This document shows positions 53,396-60,919 of a stretch of DNA of 64,000 bases, piece by piece. The position numbers were made by a program, and so were the translations under genes. The notes beneath the pieces were generated by a model. The model was not told the DNA's origin. It saw nothing but the letters and a program-made list of their open reading frames with translations, and made no database searches. Origin of the DNA: Caballeronia sp. SBC1 (GTDB lineage Bacteria; Pseudomonadota; Gammaproteobacteria; Burkholderiales; Burkholderiaceae); NCBI RefSeq assembly GCF_011493005.1, contig NZ_CP049156.1, forward strand, positions 310,001 through 374,000, in the 5' to 3' direction. The first letter of the stretch is position 1, and every line of letters begins with the position of its first letter.

Positions 53396-54049
53396 CAAAC
53401 TCCCCGACCGTCCGCGTCTGCCATTCACAAGGCGCGTGCCCAGCAGCAGGACCGCACGCCCGGTTCATGGAACAAGGGGCGCTGGATGCTGATCCTGCTC
53501 GCGGCCGTCTGCGCGGCGCCGGTCCTCGCGTCCTACTTTATGTACTACGTGGTCAAGCCGACCGGCGGCACCACAAGCTATGGTGCGCTGATCGAGCCGC
53601 AACGGCCGATTCCCGACCAACTCGTCGTCACCGACGAACAAGGCAAACCAATGCCGCTCACCGCTTTGCGCGGCAAATGGCTAATGGTCACGGTCAACGG
53701 CGGTGACTGCAACGAGCAGTGCGTCACGCGCCTCTTCTTCATGCGGCAGGTGCGCGCACTGCAATCGGGGGAACGTGAACGGGTGGTCAACGTCTGGCTT
53801 CGTACCGATGACAAACCGGTCTCGAGCGTGATCCGCACGGCTTATCCACAGCCGGACACCCGCATGCTGGTCGCCGACCCCAAAGCCGTGGCGGCGTGGC
53901 TGCCGGCGGGCGCGGATTCGCAACTCACCGATCACATCTTCCTGGTCGATCCCAATGGCAATCTCATGATGCGGTTCCCGAAGAATCCCGAGCCGGAGAA
54001 GATCAAGGCGGATCTGGCGAAGCTGCTGAAGTGGTCGCGGATCGGTTGA
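53396..54049 (+). CDS. Sco-like thioredoxin-fold membrane protein
   Basis: A 217-residue protein with one N-terminal transmembrane helix (WMLILLAAVCAAPVLASYFM) and a thioredoxin-like domain. It has a CxxxC motif in GGDCNEQCVTR (about residues 102-112) and a histidine in TDHIFLVDPNG, the three ligands that Sco proteins use to hold copper. It lies between surf1 and ctaA, so a role in copper delivery or thiol reduction for the oxidase is likely. An ATG 36 bases upstream is an alternative start. Confidence 0.78.
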   Translation, partial: QTPRPSASAIHKARAQQQDRTPGSWNKGRWMLILLAAVCAAPVLASYFMYYVVKPTGGTTSYGALIEPQRPIPDQLVVTDEQGKPMPLTALRGKWLMVTVNGGDCNEQCVTRLFFMRQVRALQSGERERVVNVWLRTDDKPVSSVIRTAYPQPDTRMLVADPKAVAAWLPAGADSQLTDHIFLVDPNGNLMMRFPKNPEPEKIKADLAKLLKWSRIG

Positions 54050-54084
54050 GGACGAACTAAGGACGAGTTGAGGACAGTGCACGC

Positions 54085-55230
54085 ATGACTTACGTTTTAC
54101 AACTTGGATTGATCGGCATCTGCATTGCGTTGTTGCCGCTTTCGTACGTGTGGGTGAAAGCCGACGACAACAAATTTCGCAAGCTCGTCTGGCTCACCAC
54201 ATTCCTGACGCTCGATCTCGTGATGTTCGGCGGTTTTACGCGACTGACCGATTCGGGCCTCGGTTGCCCCGACTGGCCGGGTTGTTATGGCACGTCGTCG
54301 CCGTTTATTGCGCATGCGGCCATTAGCGCTGCCTACCAGGCGATGCCGACGGGACCGGTGAGCATCGGTAAGGCGTGGATCGAAATGATCCACCGTTATT
54401 TCGCCATGGCGATCGGCGTGTTGATCATCGCGCAGGTTCTGATTGCATGGACGGCGCGTTTCAAGCGCCGGCCGCTGCACGTGTCGCCCTGGTGGCCGAC
54501 CGGGATCCTGATGCTGATTGTGGTGCAGGGCGCGTTTGGCGCCTGGACGGTCACCATGAAGCTGCAGCCGGTCATTGTGACCACGCATCTGTTGCTCGGG
54601 CTGGCGTTGCTCGGCTCGCTCGGCTGGTTGGCCGCACGCCTGACGCCGATTCCTGCCATCGATCCCGCCGCCGCTCGCTGGCTACCCGCCGCGCTCATCG
54701 GATTGGTGCTGCTGGTGGTTCAGATCGCGTTAGGCGGCTGGGTCAGCACGAACTACGCGGTGCTCGCCTGCACGGACTTCCCGCTATGCAACGGCGCCTG
54801 GATTCCGCCGATGAACTTCGAGCACGGCTTCCACCTGTGGCGCGCGCTCGGGATGACTGGCGACGGCGATGTCATCTCGCAGGACGCGCTCGTCGCGATT
54901 CACTGGACCCACAGGACCTTTGCGGTTGTCGTCGTGCTGTACACGTTGTGGCTCGCGGCGAAACTGCGGCGATTTGAGTCGTTGAGAAAACCCGCCAACG
55001 GCATCATGATCGTGATCGTCGTGCAGTTCCTGACGGGATTGTCGAACATCCTGCTGCAGTGGCCGCTGCCTATTGCCGTGGCCCACAACGGCGGGGCGGC
55101 CATCCTTTTGCTGCTGCTCGTTATGGTAAACTTTCGAATCTCTTCCAGCCGTCCCGGCCACGTTGTGGGGTCGTCTGCCACCGCTGTGCGCGACGCCGTT
55201 CCCGCATCACTCCCGCGCCAAGCTCCGTGA
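54085..55230 (+). CDS. ctaA: Heme A synthase (Cox15/CtaA)
   Basis: A 381-residue membrane enzyme with eight helices that oxidises heme O to heme A. The heme-ligand histidines sit in EMIHRYFAMA, TTHLLLGLALLG, IHWTHRTFAVVV and VAHNGGAAILL. The loop cysteines are in DSGLGCPDWPGCYG and ACTDFPLCNGAW. ctaB, the previous enzyme in the pathway, follows six bases later. Confidence 0.95.
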   Translation: MTYVLQLGLIGICIALLPLSYVWVKADDNKFRKLVWLTTFLTLDLVMFGGFTRLTDSGLGCPDWPGCYGTSSPFIAHAAISAAYQAMPTGPVSIGKAWIEMIHRYFAMAIGVLIIAQVLIAWTARFKRRPLHVSPWWPTGILMLIVVQGAFGAWTVTMKLQPVIVTTHLLLGLALLGSLGWLAARLTPIPAIDPAAARWLPAALIGLVLLVVQIALGGWVSTNYAVLACTDFPLCNGAWIPPMNFEHGFHLWRALGMTGDGDVISQDALVAIHWTHRTFAVVVVLYTLWLAAKLRRFESLRKPANGIMIVIVVQFLTGLSNILLQWPLPIAVAHNGGAAILLLLLVMVNFRISSSRPGHVVGSSATAVRDAVPASLPRQAP

Positions 55231-55236
55231 GTTTCT

Positions 55237-56142
55237 ATGGACAGCACCACACTGATTTCCCCTTCCGGTAGCCGCCTCTCGCAGTACATCGCGTTGACCA
55301 AACCGCGTGTGACGCAACTCGCGGTTTTCTGCGCGGTCATCGGCATGTTCCTGGCCACGCCAGGCATGGTGCCTTGGACTGTGTTGATCGGGGGAACCGT
55401 GGGTATCTGGTTGCTGGCTGGGGCCGCGTTCGCCATCAACTGCCTGATGGAACAAAAGATCGATGCAATGATGCGCCGCACCGCATGGCGTCCATCGGCA
55501 CGCGGTGAAATCACGCCCGCGCAGATCCTGCTGTTTTCGGCGGTGCTCGGCGGCGCGGGCATGTGGACGCTCTACACGTTCACGAATGCGCTGACCATGT
55601 GGCTGACAATCGCGACGTTTGTTGGCTACGCGGTGATTTATACGTGCTTGCTGAAACCTGCGACGCCGCAGAACATCGTGATCGGCGGTGCGTCGGGTGC
55701 CATGCCGCCAGCGCTTGGCTGGGCCGCTGTCACGGGTCATGTACCCGGAGACGCGTGGATTCTTGTCCTGATCATCTTCGTGTGGACGCCGCCGCATTTT
55801 TGGGCGCTGGCGTTGTATCGGCGCAAGGACTACGAGAACGCCGGCTTGCCAATGCTGCCGAACACGCACGGCGAGAAATACACGCGCCTGCATATCCTTC
55901 TGTACACGGTGATCCTGTTTGCCGTGACCATGATGCCGTTTATCTCCGGCATGAGCGGTCTGCTCTATCTCGCGTCCGCCGTCGTGCTTGGCGGCATTTT
56001 CCTGGGTTATGCGTGGAAGATTTATCGTGAATATTCCGATGCTCTCGCGCGCAAGACCTTTCGGTTCTCCATCGTGTATTTGTCGCTGCTGTTCGGCGCG
56101 CTGCTCGTGGATCATTACGTGCGGACGGTGATCGGTTTATGA
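55237..56142 (+). CDS. ctaB: Protoheme IX farnesyltransferase (heme O synthase)
   Basis: A 301-residue UbiA-family prenyltransferase with nine transmembrane segments. It starts with the family-typical [20 protein letters not shown]. The active-site motif [19 protein letters not shown] and the second acidic loop [15 protein letters not shown] are present. It farnesylates heme B to heme O, the substrate of CtaA. The stop overlaps the sco start (ATGA). Confidence 0.97.
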   Translation: MDSTTLISPSGSRLSQYIALTKPRVTQLAVFCAVIGMFLATPGMVPWTVLIGGTVGIWLLAGAAFAINCLMEQKIDAMMRRTAWRPSARGEITPAQILLFSAVLGGAGMWTLYTFTNALTMWLTIATFVGYAVIYTCLLKPATPQNIVIGGASGAMPPALGWAAVTGHVPGDAWILVLIIFVWTPPHFWALALYRRKDYENAGLPMLPNTHGEKYTRLHILLYTVILFAVTMMPFISGMSGLLYLASAVVLGGIFLGYAWKIYREYSDALARKTFRFSIVYLSLLFGALLVDHYVRTVIGL

Positions 56143-56738
56143 CGTTTTCAGTTCGGGGAATCGTTTTCTGGTTGGGATTGGTTTTGGCCGCCGCGCTGCT
56201 CGCAGGATGCGACAGCAAACCGGCGTTCACGAATCTCGACATCACGGGCAATACGCAGTTCGGCAGCGAATTTTCGTTGCCTGACACCAGCGGCAAAACG
56301 CGCACGCTGGGTGACTTCAAGGGCAAGGCCGTCGTGCTGTTCTTCGGCTATACGCATTGTCCGGATGTCTGCCCGACCACGCTCGCCGAACTTTCGCAGG
56401 CGCTGCAAAAACTCGGCGATGACGCCAAGCGCGTTCAAGTGCTGATGGTCACCGTTGATCCCGCACGCGATACCGCGCCGTTGCTGGGTGAATATGTGTC
56501 CGCGTTTAGCCCGACGTTCATCGGCTTGCGTCCCGCTGACACAGCCGAACTCGTCAAGATCACCAAGGATTTTCGCGTTTATTACGCGCAAGTTCCGGGC
56601 AAGACAGCCGGCGAATACACCATGGACCACACGGCTGCGAGTTATGTCTTTGACCCGCAAGGTCGGCTCAGGTTGTTCGCACGCGATGGGCAGGGCGTGG
56701 ACACGTGGGTACACGATCTGAAGTTGTTGCTCGATTAA
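56139..56738 (+). CDS. Sco-family copper chaperone (lipoprotein)
   Basis: A 199-residue protein with a lipoprotein signal ([10 protein letters not shown], so Cys at about residue 24 is lipidated). The thioredoxin-like domain has CxxxC in [16 protein letters not shown] and the copper-ligand histidine in [14 protein letters not shown]. Sco proteins (PrrC/SenC) deliver copper to the CuA site of subunit II. It is translationally coupled to ctaB, and a strong terminator follows. Confidence 0.95.
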   Translation: MTFSVRGIVFWLGLVLAAALLAGCDSKPAFTNLDITGNTQFGSEFSLPDTSGKTRTLGDFKGKAVVLFFGYTHCPDVCPTTLAELSQALQKLGDDAKRVQVLMVTVDPARDTAPLLGEYVSAFSPTFIGLRPADTAELVKITKDFRVYYAQVPGKTAGEYTMDHTAASYVFDPQGRLRLFARDGQGVDTWVHDLKLLLD

Positions 56739-56763
56739 GCGGACGCTTGCTACCAGTGTTGCC

Positions 56764-56798
56764 AAGGCCGTTTCAACTCACGTTGAAACGGCCTTTCT
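56764..56798. terminator. Bidirectional terminator between sco and the YCII gene
   Basis: Thirteen-base perfect stem AAGGCCGTTTCAA/TTGAAACGGCCTT with a six-base loop. It ends in TTT on the plus strand and, read on the minus strand, serves the convergent YCII gene. Confidence 0.9.
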
Positions 56799-56856
56799 CA
56801 TGGTTGATTCCAGCTTCGAACCTTTCTGGAAGGCCGGCGGAGGATAGCGGCCCCGC

Positions 56857-57147
56857 TCACGGCGATGGCGGCAAATTCAGACCCGGTGCGAGCCGTGTGG
56901 CCTTGAACTCGATGATGTCGTAGTGCACGAGCCGCTGCTGCGAGAATGGGTCTTCCGCAATGATCGCGTCAAGCCGGTCACGCTCCATGGCCGCCGCCAG
57001 GATAACGCCGCCGTCGCGCGGCACTTGGGGTCCCGCGATAATAAACGCCCCTGCGTCGAACTGCCGTTCGAGATAGAGGCGATGAGCGTCGAGCGCGTCG
57101 TCGATTTCAGCGAGCGCGCCGGTGTAGCGTAGATGAATGACGTACAT
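56857..57147 (-). CDS. YCII-related protein
   Basis: A 96-residue protein starting at MYVIHLRYTGAL. It matches the YciI-like ferredoxin-fold family: an early strand, AHRLYLERQFDAGAFIIAGP and FSQQRLVHYDIIEF. The functions of such proteins are mostly unknown; some are degradative enzymes. It is downstream of the MarR-GNAT gene on the same strand, with 68 bases between. Confidence 0.85.
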   Translation of the reverse strand: MYVIHLRYTGALAEIDDALDAHRLYLERQFDAGAFIIAGPQVPRDGGVILAAAMERDRLDAIIAEDPFSQQRLVHYDIIEFKATRLAPGLNLPPSP

Positions 57148-57215
57148 GGGCGATTTCAACCGATAGAGAACGGCCCTCAATCTTAATCCCACGCGGTCGG
57201 CCCAGTGCGCAGGCT

Positions 57216-58127
57216 TTAGAAGGCGCAGGGTTCTTTCAAGCATTTTCCCCATTCCCCTTGGCCACTCAATTCCTCGAAACCAAACGGTTTCAGAAGAGGT
57301 GCAATCGGAGCCGGGTTCAATTCGGTCGCGCAGACGATGCGGTCATACCCGGACTCTGTCGCAAAGCTTACGCACGCGCTGACCAAACGGCGAACGGCAC
57401 CACGGCTGCTCACACCTGGTTCCACGAACAACGCCGCCAGCCGCGCGCTCCCGGCTGGCATCCCTATCAGCAGGCTCGCGCCTACGCCGACCCCGTCGCG
57501 CTCGGCGATCCAGCAGGCGTTGCGCAGCGGATCGGGTGCGGTCAGGTAATCCGCTACGACCATCGCGATGCGCGTTTCCCGCTCACGTTGCGCTTGTATT
57601 CCACCGGGAGCGAGCTGCGCCTCACGCTCGACAATCCAGCCAAAATCACCGGGCCGCGGACCGCGCAACCGGACGCGCGGTGCGTCGCCAGGAGGGGAGA
57701 GCAGGCGCTGGACGCATCCCATCGATTCGATCAGTTGCGCGCGTTCTTCCAGTGTCATTGCGTCCAGCGTGGCCGATACGTCGTCGCGCACGTGCGTACT
57801 TCCCGCAGCCAGCGCCGTCTCTCCGGTCGGGGTCAATGAAACCTGGTGACGGCGGGCATCGCCAGAAAATGGCTGCCGTTCGATTAATCCGGCGCACTCG
57901 AATTGCGTCAGCATCCGACTCAGATGACCGGTATCGAGCCCGAGCGTGCGCGAGATATCCGCCGCCGTGCACGTGCCGGCATGCATGACAGCAAACAGCA
58001 CACGCATTTCTGTCAGCGACAGCGCGCTGTTTTCCACTAACTCATGTGGTGCCCTCACGTGGCACGCGTAAAACCATTGGAAGCGGCGTACCGCATCCGT
58101 CAGGCCGTCGCTCATGGAACTGCCCAT
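57216..58127 (-). CDS. MarR-family regulator fused to a GNAT acetyltransferase
   Basis: About 303 residues, from an ATG behind GAGGTG; a GTG six bases upstream is possible. Residues 1-145 are a MarR winged helix (LSLTEMRVLFAVMH, CTAADISRTLGLDTGHLSRML). Residues 150-300 are a GNAT domain (VRLRGPRPGDFGWIVEREAQL, AALFVEPGVSSRGAVRRLVSAC). Such fusions are common in proteobacteria; the effector and acetylation target are unknown. It may control its own promoter and the downstream YCII gene. Confidence 0.87.
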   Translation of the reverse strand: MGSSMSDGLTDAVRRFQWFYACHVRAPHELVENSALSLTEMRVLFAVMHAGTCTAADISRTLGLDTGHLSRMLTQFECAGLIERQPFSGDARRHQVSLTPTGETALAAGSTHVRDDVSATLDAMTLEERAQLIESMGCVQRLLSPPGDAPRVRLRGPRPGDFGWIVEREAQLAPGGIQAQRERETRIAMVVADYLTAPDPLRNACWIAERDGVGVGASLLIGMPAGSARLAALFVEPGVSSRGAVRRLVSACVSFATESGYDRIVCATELNPAPIAPLLKPFGFEELSGQGEWGKCLKEPCAF

Positions 58128-58801
58128 ATCCACCTCGCTCTCTCGTTTTTATGTCGTCCGCCGTTTCCCCCGGCGAATCGATCAAGACTATTGTGCCGAT
58201 AAAAAGCATGATCGTGCCAAATAGGACGAACGACATCTCTTGCAGCGGACGAAGGGCGTCTATAGTGTGTAGACCAGTCGCGTCAAAGTGGGCTGTATTC
58301 AAGGGTAATCACTAATACGAACGAGCTCGCGAAATAAATTTGAGATGCGTTCAACCTATTGATAATTAACAAGTTTGTTCGATGTCAGGCAATTGATTTC
58401 TGAAATTGACTGGTATTATTTTGGTTATATAATGGGCTCGCCAAAGACATCAACTTTGTGACCATTCTTATGCACAATCGGTTAGCTGAACGATCGTAAA
58501 AATTGGTCGCAAAGTGTCAATCAAGGTGTCCGGCGGGCATCCTGTTCCAGTGCTGTTCGTGCGGTAAGCATCGCGCCAGAGTCCGGCCACTATCGGATCG
58601 GCGAGACGTCGAAACAGGCGTCGCAAAACAATTCCAGGGGCGAAAAGCGCCATCGCGGGGAATCGCTGAGGATTATTTCACCGGCGAATTCCGGCCTGCT
58701 CGCAGCGGGTGCGACGGTTGATTGAGCCTCATCACGCGCGCAGCGCGCGCCGCCAGACGCGCCTAATGCACGCTAAGCCGTACGTTTCACGAGAGAGATT
58801 C
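58128..58801. other. Long leader/control region of the nag operon
   Basis: A 674-base gap between the divergent MarR-GNAT gene and nagA. It contains an AT-rich patch (58,315-58,435) with a strong promoter, leaving a predicted untranslated leader of about 360 bases before nagA. No convincing gene is present; in particular, no GntR regulator is encoded here. Confidence 0.5.
58406..58433 (+). promoter_or_regulatory. Sigma-70 promoter, probably of the nag operon
   Basis: TTGACT at 58,406-58,411 and a perfect TATAAT at 58,428-58,433, with 16 bases between. The spacer has two related units, GGTATTAT and GGTTATAT, which look like operator half-sites for a GntR-type regulator. Confidence 0.65.
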
Positions 58802-59905
58802 ATGCTGAAAGGAAACATCCTGACGACCGACGGCTGGATATACGGCTCGGTCGCGTTTGCGAACGGACGGGTGACCGCGCTCGAAGGCGCGCGCGTGGAC
58901 CCGAAGACTAATGACGCGCCGTATATCCTGCCCGGTTTCGTCGACTGCCACGTGCATGGAGGCGGCGGCGCGGACATCATGGAAGGCGGCGACGCTGCAA
59001 GCACGGTCGCGCGCGAGCACGCGAAGCACGGCACGACCAGCATGCTCGCCACCACCATGACCGCTCCACGCGACGAACTGATGGCGGTTGTCGCCGGTCT
59101 CGGTGAACAATCCATCCGCCGCGCGTCCGGTGGCGCCAGGGTGCTCGGCGTGCATCTGGAAGGTCCGTATATCAATCCCGGCAAGCTCGGCGCGCAGCCG
59201 GATGCCGCAGCGGTTGCCGTGCGTGACGAAGTGCTGAAGTACTTGTCGCTTGCGCCCATCCGCGTGGTCACAATTGCGCCGGAAATCTCCGGGCATATGG
59301 AAGTAATCCAGGAAATGGCGGCGCGCGGCGTACGCGTGCAAGTGGGCCATTCGCTCGCCACCTACGAAGACGCCGTCAATGCGCTAAAACACGGCGCTCG
59401 CGGCTTCACGCACTTGTTCAACGCCATGTCGCCGCTACATCACCGCAATCCCGGCGTAGTGGGCGCGGCGCTCGCGCATGCCGAATATGCTGAACTGATC
59501 CCCGACCTCCTGCACGTGCATCCCGGCGCAATCCGCGCTGCGTTGCGCGCCATTCCGCGCCTGTATGTGGTCACCGACAGCACCTCGGCTTCCGGCATGC
59601 CCGACGGCGAATATCGCCTGGGCAGCCAGCACGTCACGAAGTGCATGGGCGGCGTGCGTCTTGCCGACGGCACGCTCGCGGGCAGCACGCTGACCATGGA
59701 TCAGGCGTTGCGCAATCTTGTCTCTATCGGCTTGCCGATGGCGGATGTTTCCAATCGCCTGTCACGTTACGCCGCCGATTATCTCGGCCTTGAAGACAGA
59801 GGCCGGATCGCGCGTGGCGCGTGGGCGGACCTCGTTGTATTCGATCGCGAACTTGCGTTGACAGCAACTTATGTAGAGGGTGAATCAATTGTCGAATATG
59901 CTTGA
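58802..59905 (+). CDS. nagA: N-acetylglucosamine-6-phosphate deacetylase
   Basis: A 367-residue amidohydrolase that removes acetate from GlcNAc-6-phosphate. The start is the ATG of LKGNILTTDGW, with GAGAGA upstream. The metal site is VDCHVHGGGGADIMEG (HxH), followed by GVHLEGPYINP, GHSLAT, HLFNAMSPLHHRNPG and the catalytic Asp in VTDSTSASGMPDG. It is the first gene of an operon with a SIS-type deaminase, a PTS phosphoryl-transfer fusion and the transporter NagE. It overlaps the next gene. Confidence 0.95.
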   Translation: MLKGNILTTDGWIYGSVAFANGRVTALEGARVDPKTNDAPYILPGFVDCHVHGGGGADIMEGGDAASTVAREHAKHGTTSMLATTMTAPRDELMAVVAGLGEQSIRRASGGARVLGVHLEGPYINPGKLGAQPDAAAVAVRDEVLKYLSLAPIRVVTIAPEISGHMEVIQEMAARGVRVQVGHSLATYEDAVNALKHGARGFTHLFNAMSPLHHRNPGVVGAALAHAEYAELIPDLLHVHPGAIRAALRAIPRLYVVTDSTSASGMPDGEYRLGSQHVTKCMGGVRLADGTLAGSTLTMDQALRNLVSIGLPMADVSNRLSRYAADYLGLEDRGRIARGAWADLVVFDRELALTATYVEGESIVEYA

Positions 59906-60905
59906 TGAGGCGCTGGCTTCCGCCGACGTGGTGGTTGCCCAGCTAGCCGATACTTCCCACATTGAAGCACTCGCCGCACGGCTCGCCGAAGAGCCGCGCC
60001 ACGTTGCATTGACCGTTGCGCGCGGTTCATCGGATCACGCCGCCAGTTACTTCGCAGGCCTGACCATGAGCCGCATTGGCGTGCCGGTCGCTTCGTTGCC
60101 CATGTCGGTTGCGACCTTGCAGCAAGCGCCTTTGCGCGTGAAAGGCCAACTGGCCGTGGCGTTCTCGCAGTCGGGCAAGAGTCCCGACCTGATCGGCACC
60201 ATGCAGGCGTTGCGTGCCGCCGGCGCGCTGACCGTGGCTGCCGTTAACGCGCCCGGTTCGCCGCTCGCCGAAGCGTGTGAGTGGAATCTGCCGCTGCTGG
60301 CCGGGCCGGAATTATCGGTGGCCGCGACTAAAAGCTACATCGCAATGTTGTCGCTTTCGGCGATCGTGATTGCGCATGTGCAGAAAGACATTGAATTGCT
60401 GAGTGCCTTGAAAACGCTGCCCGACGCGTTGCGCGCGGCGGGCAAGCTCGACTGGTCGTACGCTGTCGATGAACTGAAAAACGTCGACCGCATGATCGTG
60501 ATCGGCCGTGGACTCGGCCTCGCGATTGCCCAGGAAGCCGCGCTGAAGTTAAAGGAAACATCGGGCATTCAGGCCGAGGCGTTCTCCAGCGCGGAAGTGC
60601 GGCATGGACCAATGGAGCTTATCGGCGAGGACTATCCGTTGCTCGTTTTTGCACCGCGCGGTCCGGAGCAGGCTGGGTTGATCCAGCTTGCCCGCGACAT
60701 GCGCGCGCGTGGCGCACGCGTGCTGCTCGCCGCGCCCGCCGATGTGCCCGAAGCCACGTTGCCGCTGGTCGAGACTGCCCATTTCGCGCTTGATCCAATC
60801 GCTGCAATCCTGTCCTTCTATGTGATGGCCGATGCCCTGGCGGCCGCGCGCGGGCGTAATCCCGACGCGCCGCGCCATCTGGCCAAAGTCACCGAAACCC
60901 GTTAA
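59889..60905 (+). CDS. SIS-domain glucosamine-6-phosphate deaminase (NagB-II type)
   Basis: A 338-residue protein with two SIS domains, homologous to the isomerase half of GlmS. Visible are VARGSSDHAASYFAG, FSQSGKSPDLIG, ELSVAATKSYIAML and EAFSSAEVRHGPMELIGE. Within a nag operon that lacks a classical nagB, such proteins convert glucosamine-6-phosphate to fructose-6-phosphate and ammonia. The start is uncertain: TTG at 59,889 has AGAGGG at the right distance, GTG at 59,880 is too close to it, and ATG at 59,898 is too far. Confidence 0.88.
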   Translation: MSNMLDEALASADVVVAQLADTSHIEALAARLAEEPRHVALTVARGSSDHAASYFAGLTMSRIGVPVASLPMSVATLQQAPLRVKGQLAVAFSQSGKSPDLIGTMQALRAAGALTVAAVNAPGSPLAEACEWNLPLLAGPELSVAATKSYIAMLSLSAIVIAHVQKDIELLSALKTLPDALRAAGKLDWSYAVDELKNVDRMIVIGRGLGLAIAQEAALKLKETSGIQAEAFSSAEVRHGPMELIGEDYPLLVFAPRGPEQAGLIQLARDMRARGARVLLAAPADVPEATLPLVETAHFALDPIAAILSFYVMADALAAARGRNPDAPRHLAKVTETR

Positions 60906-60919
60906 TAGAGAGTCATCCG

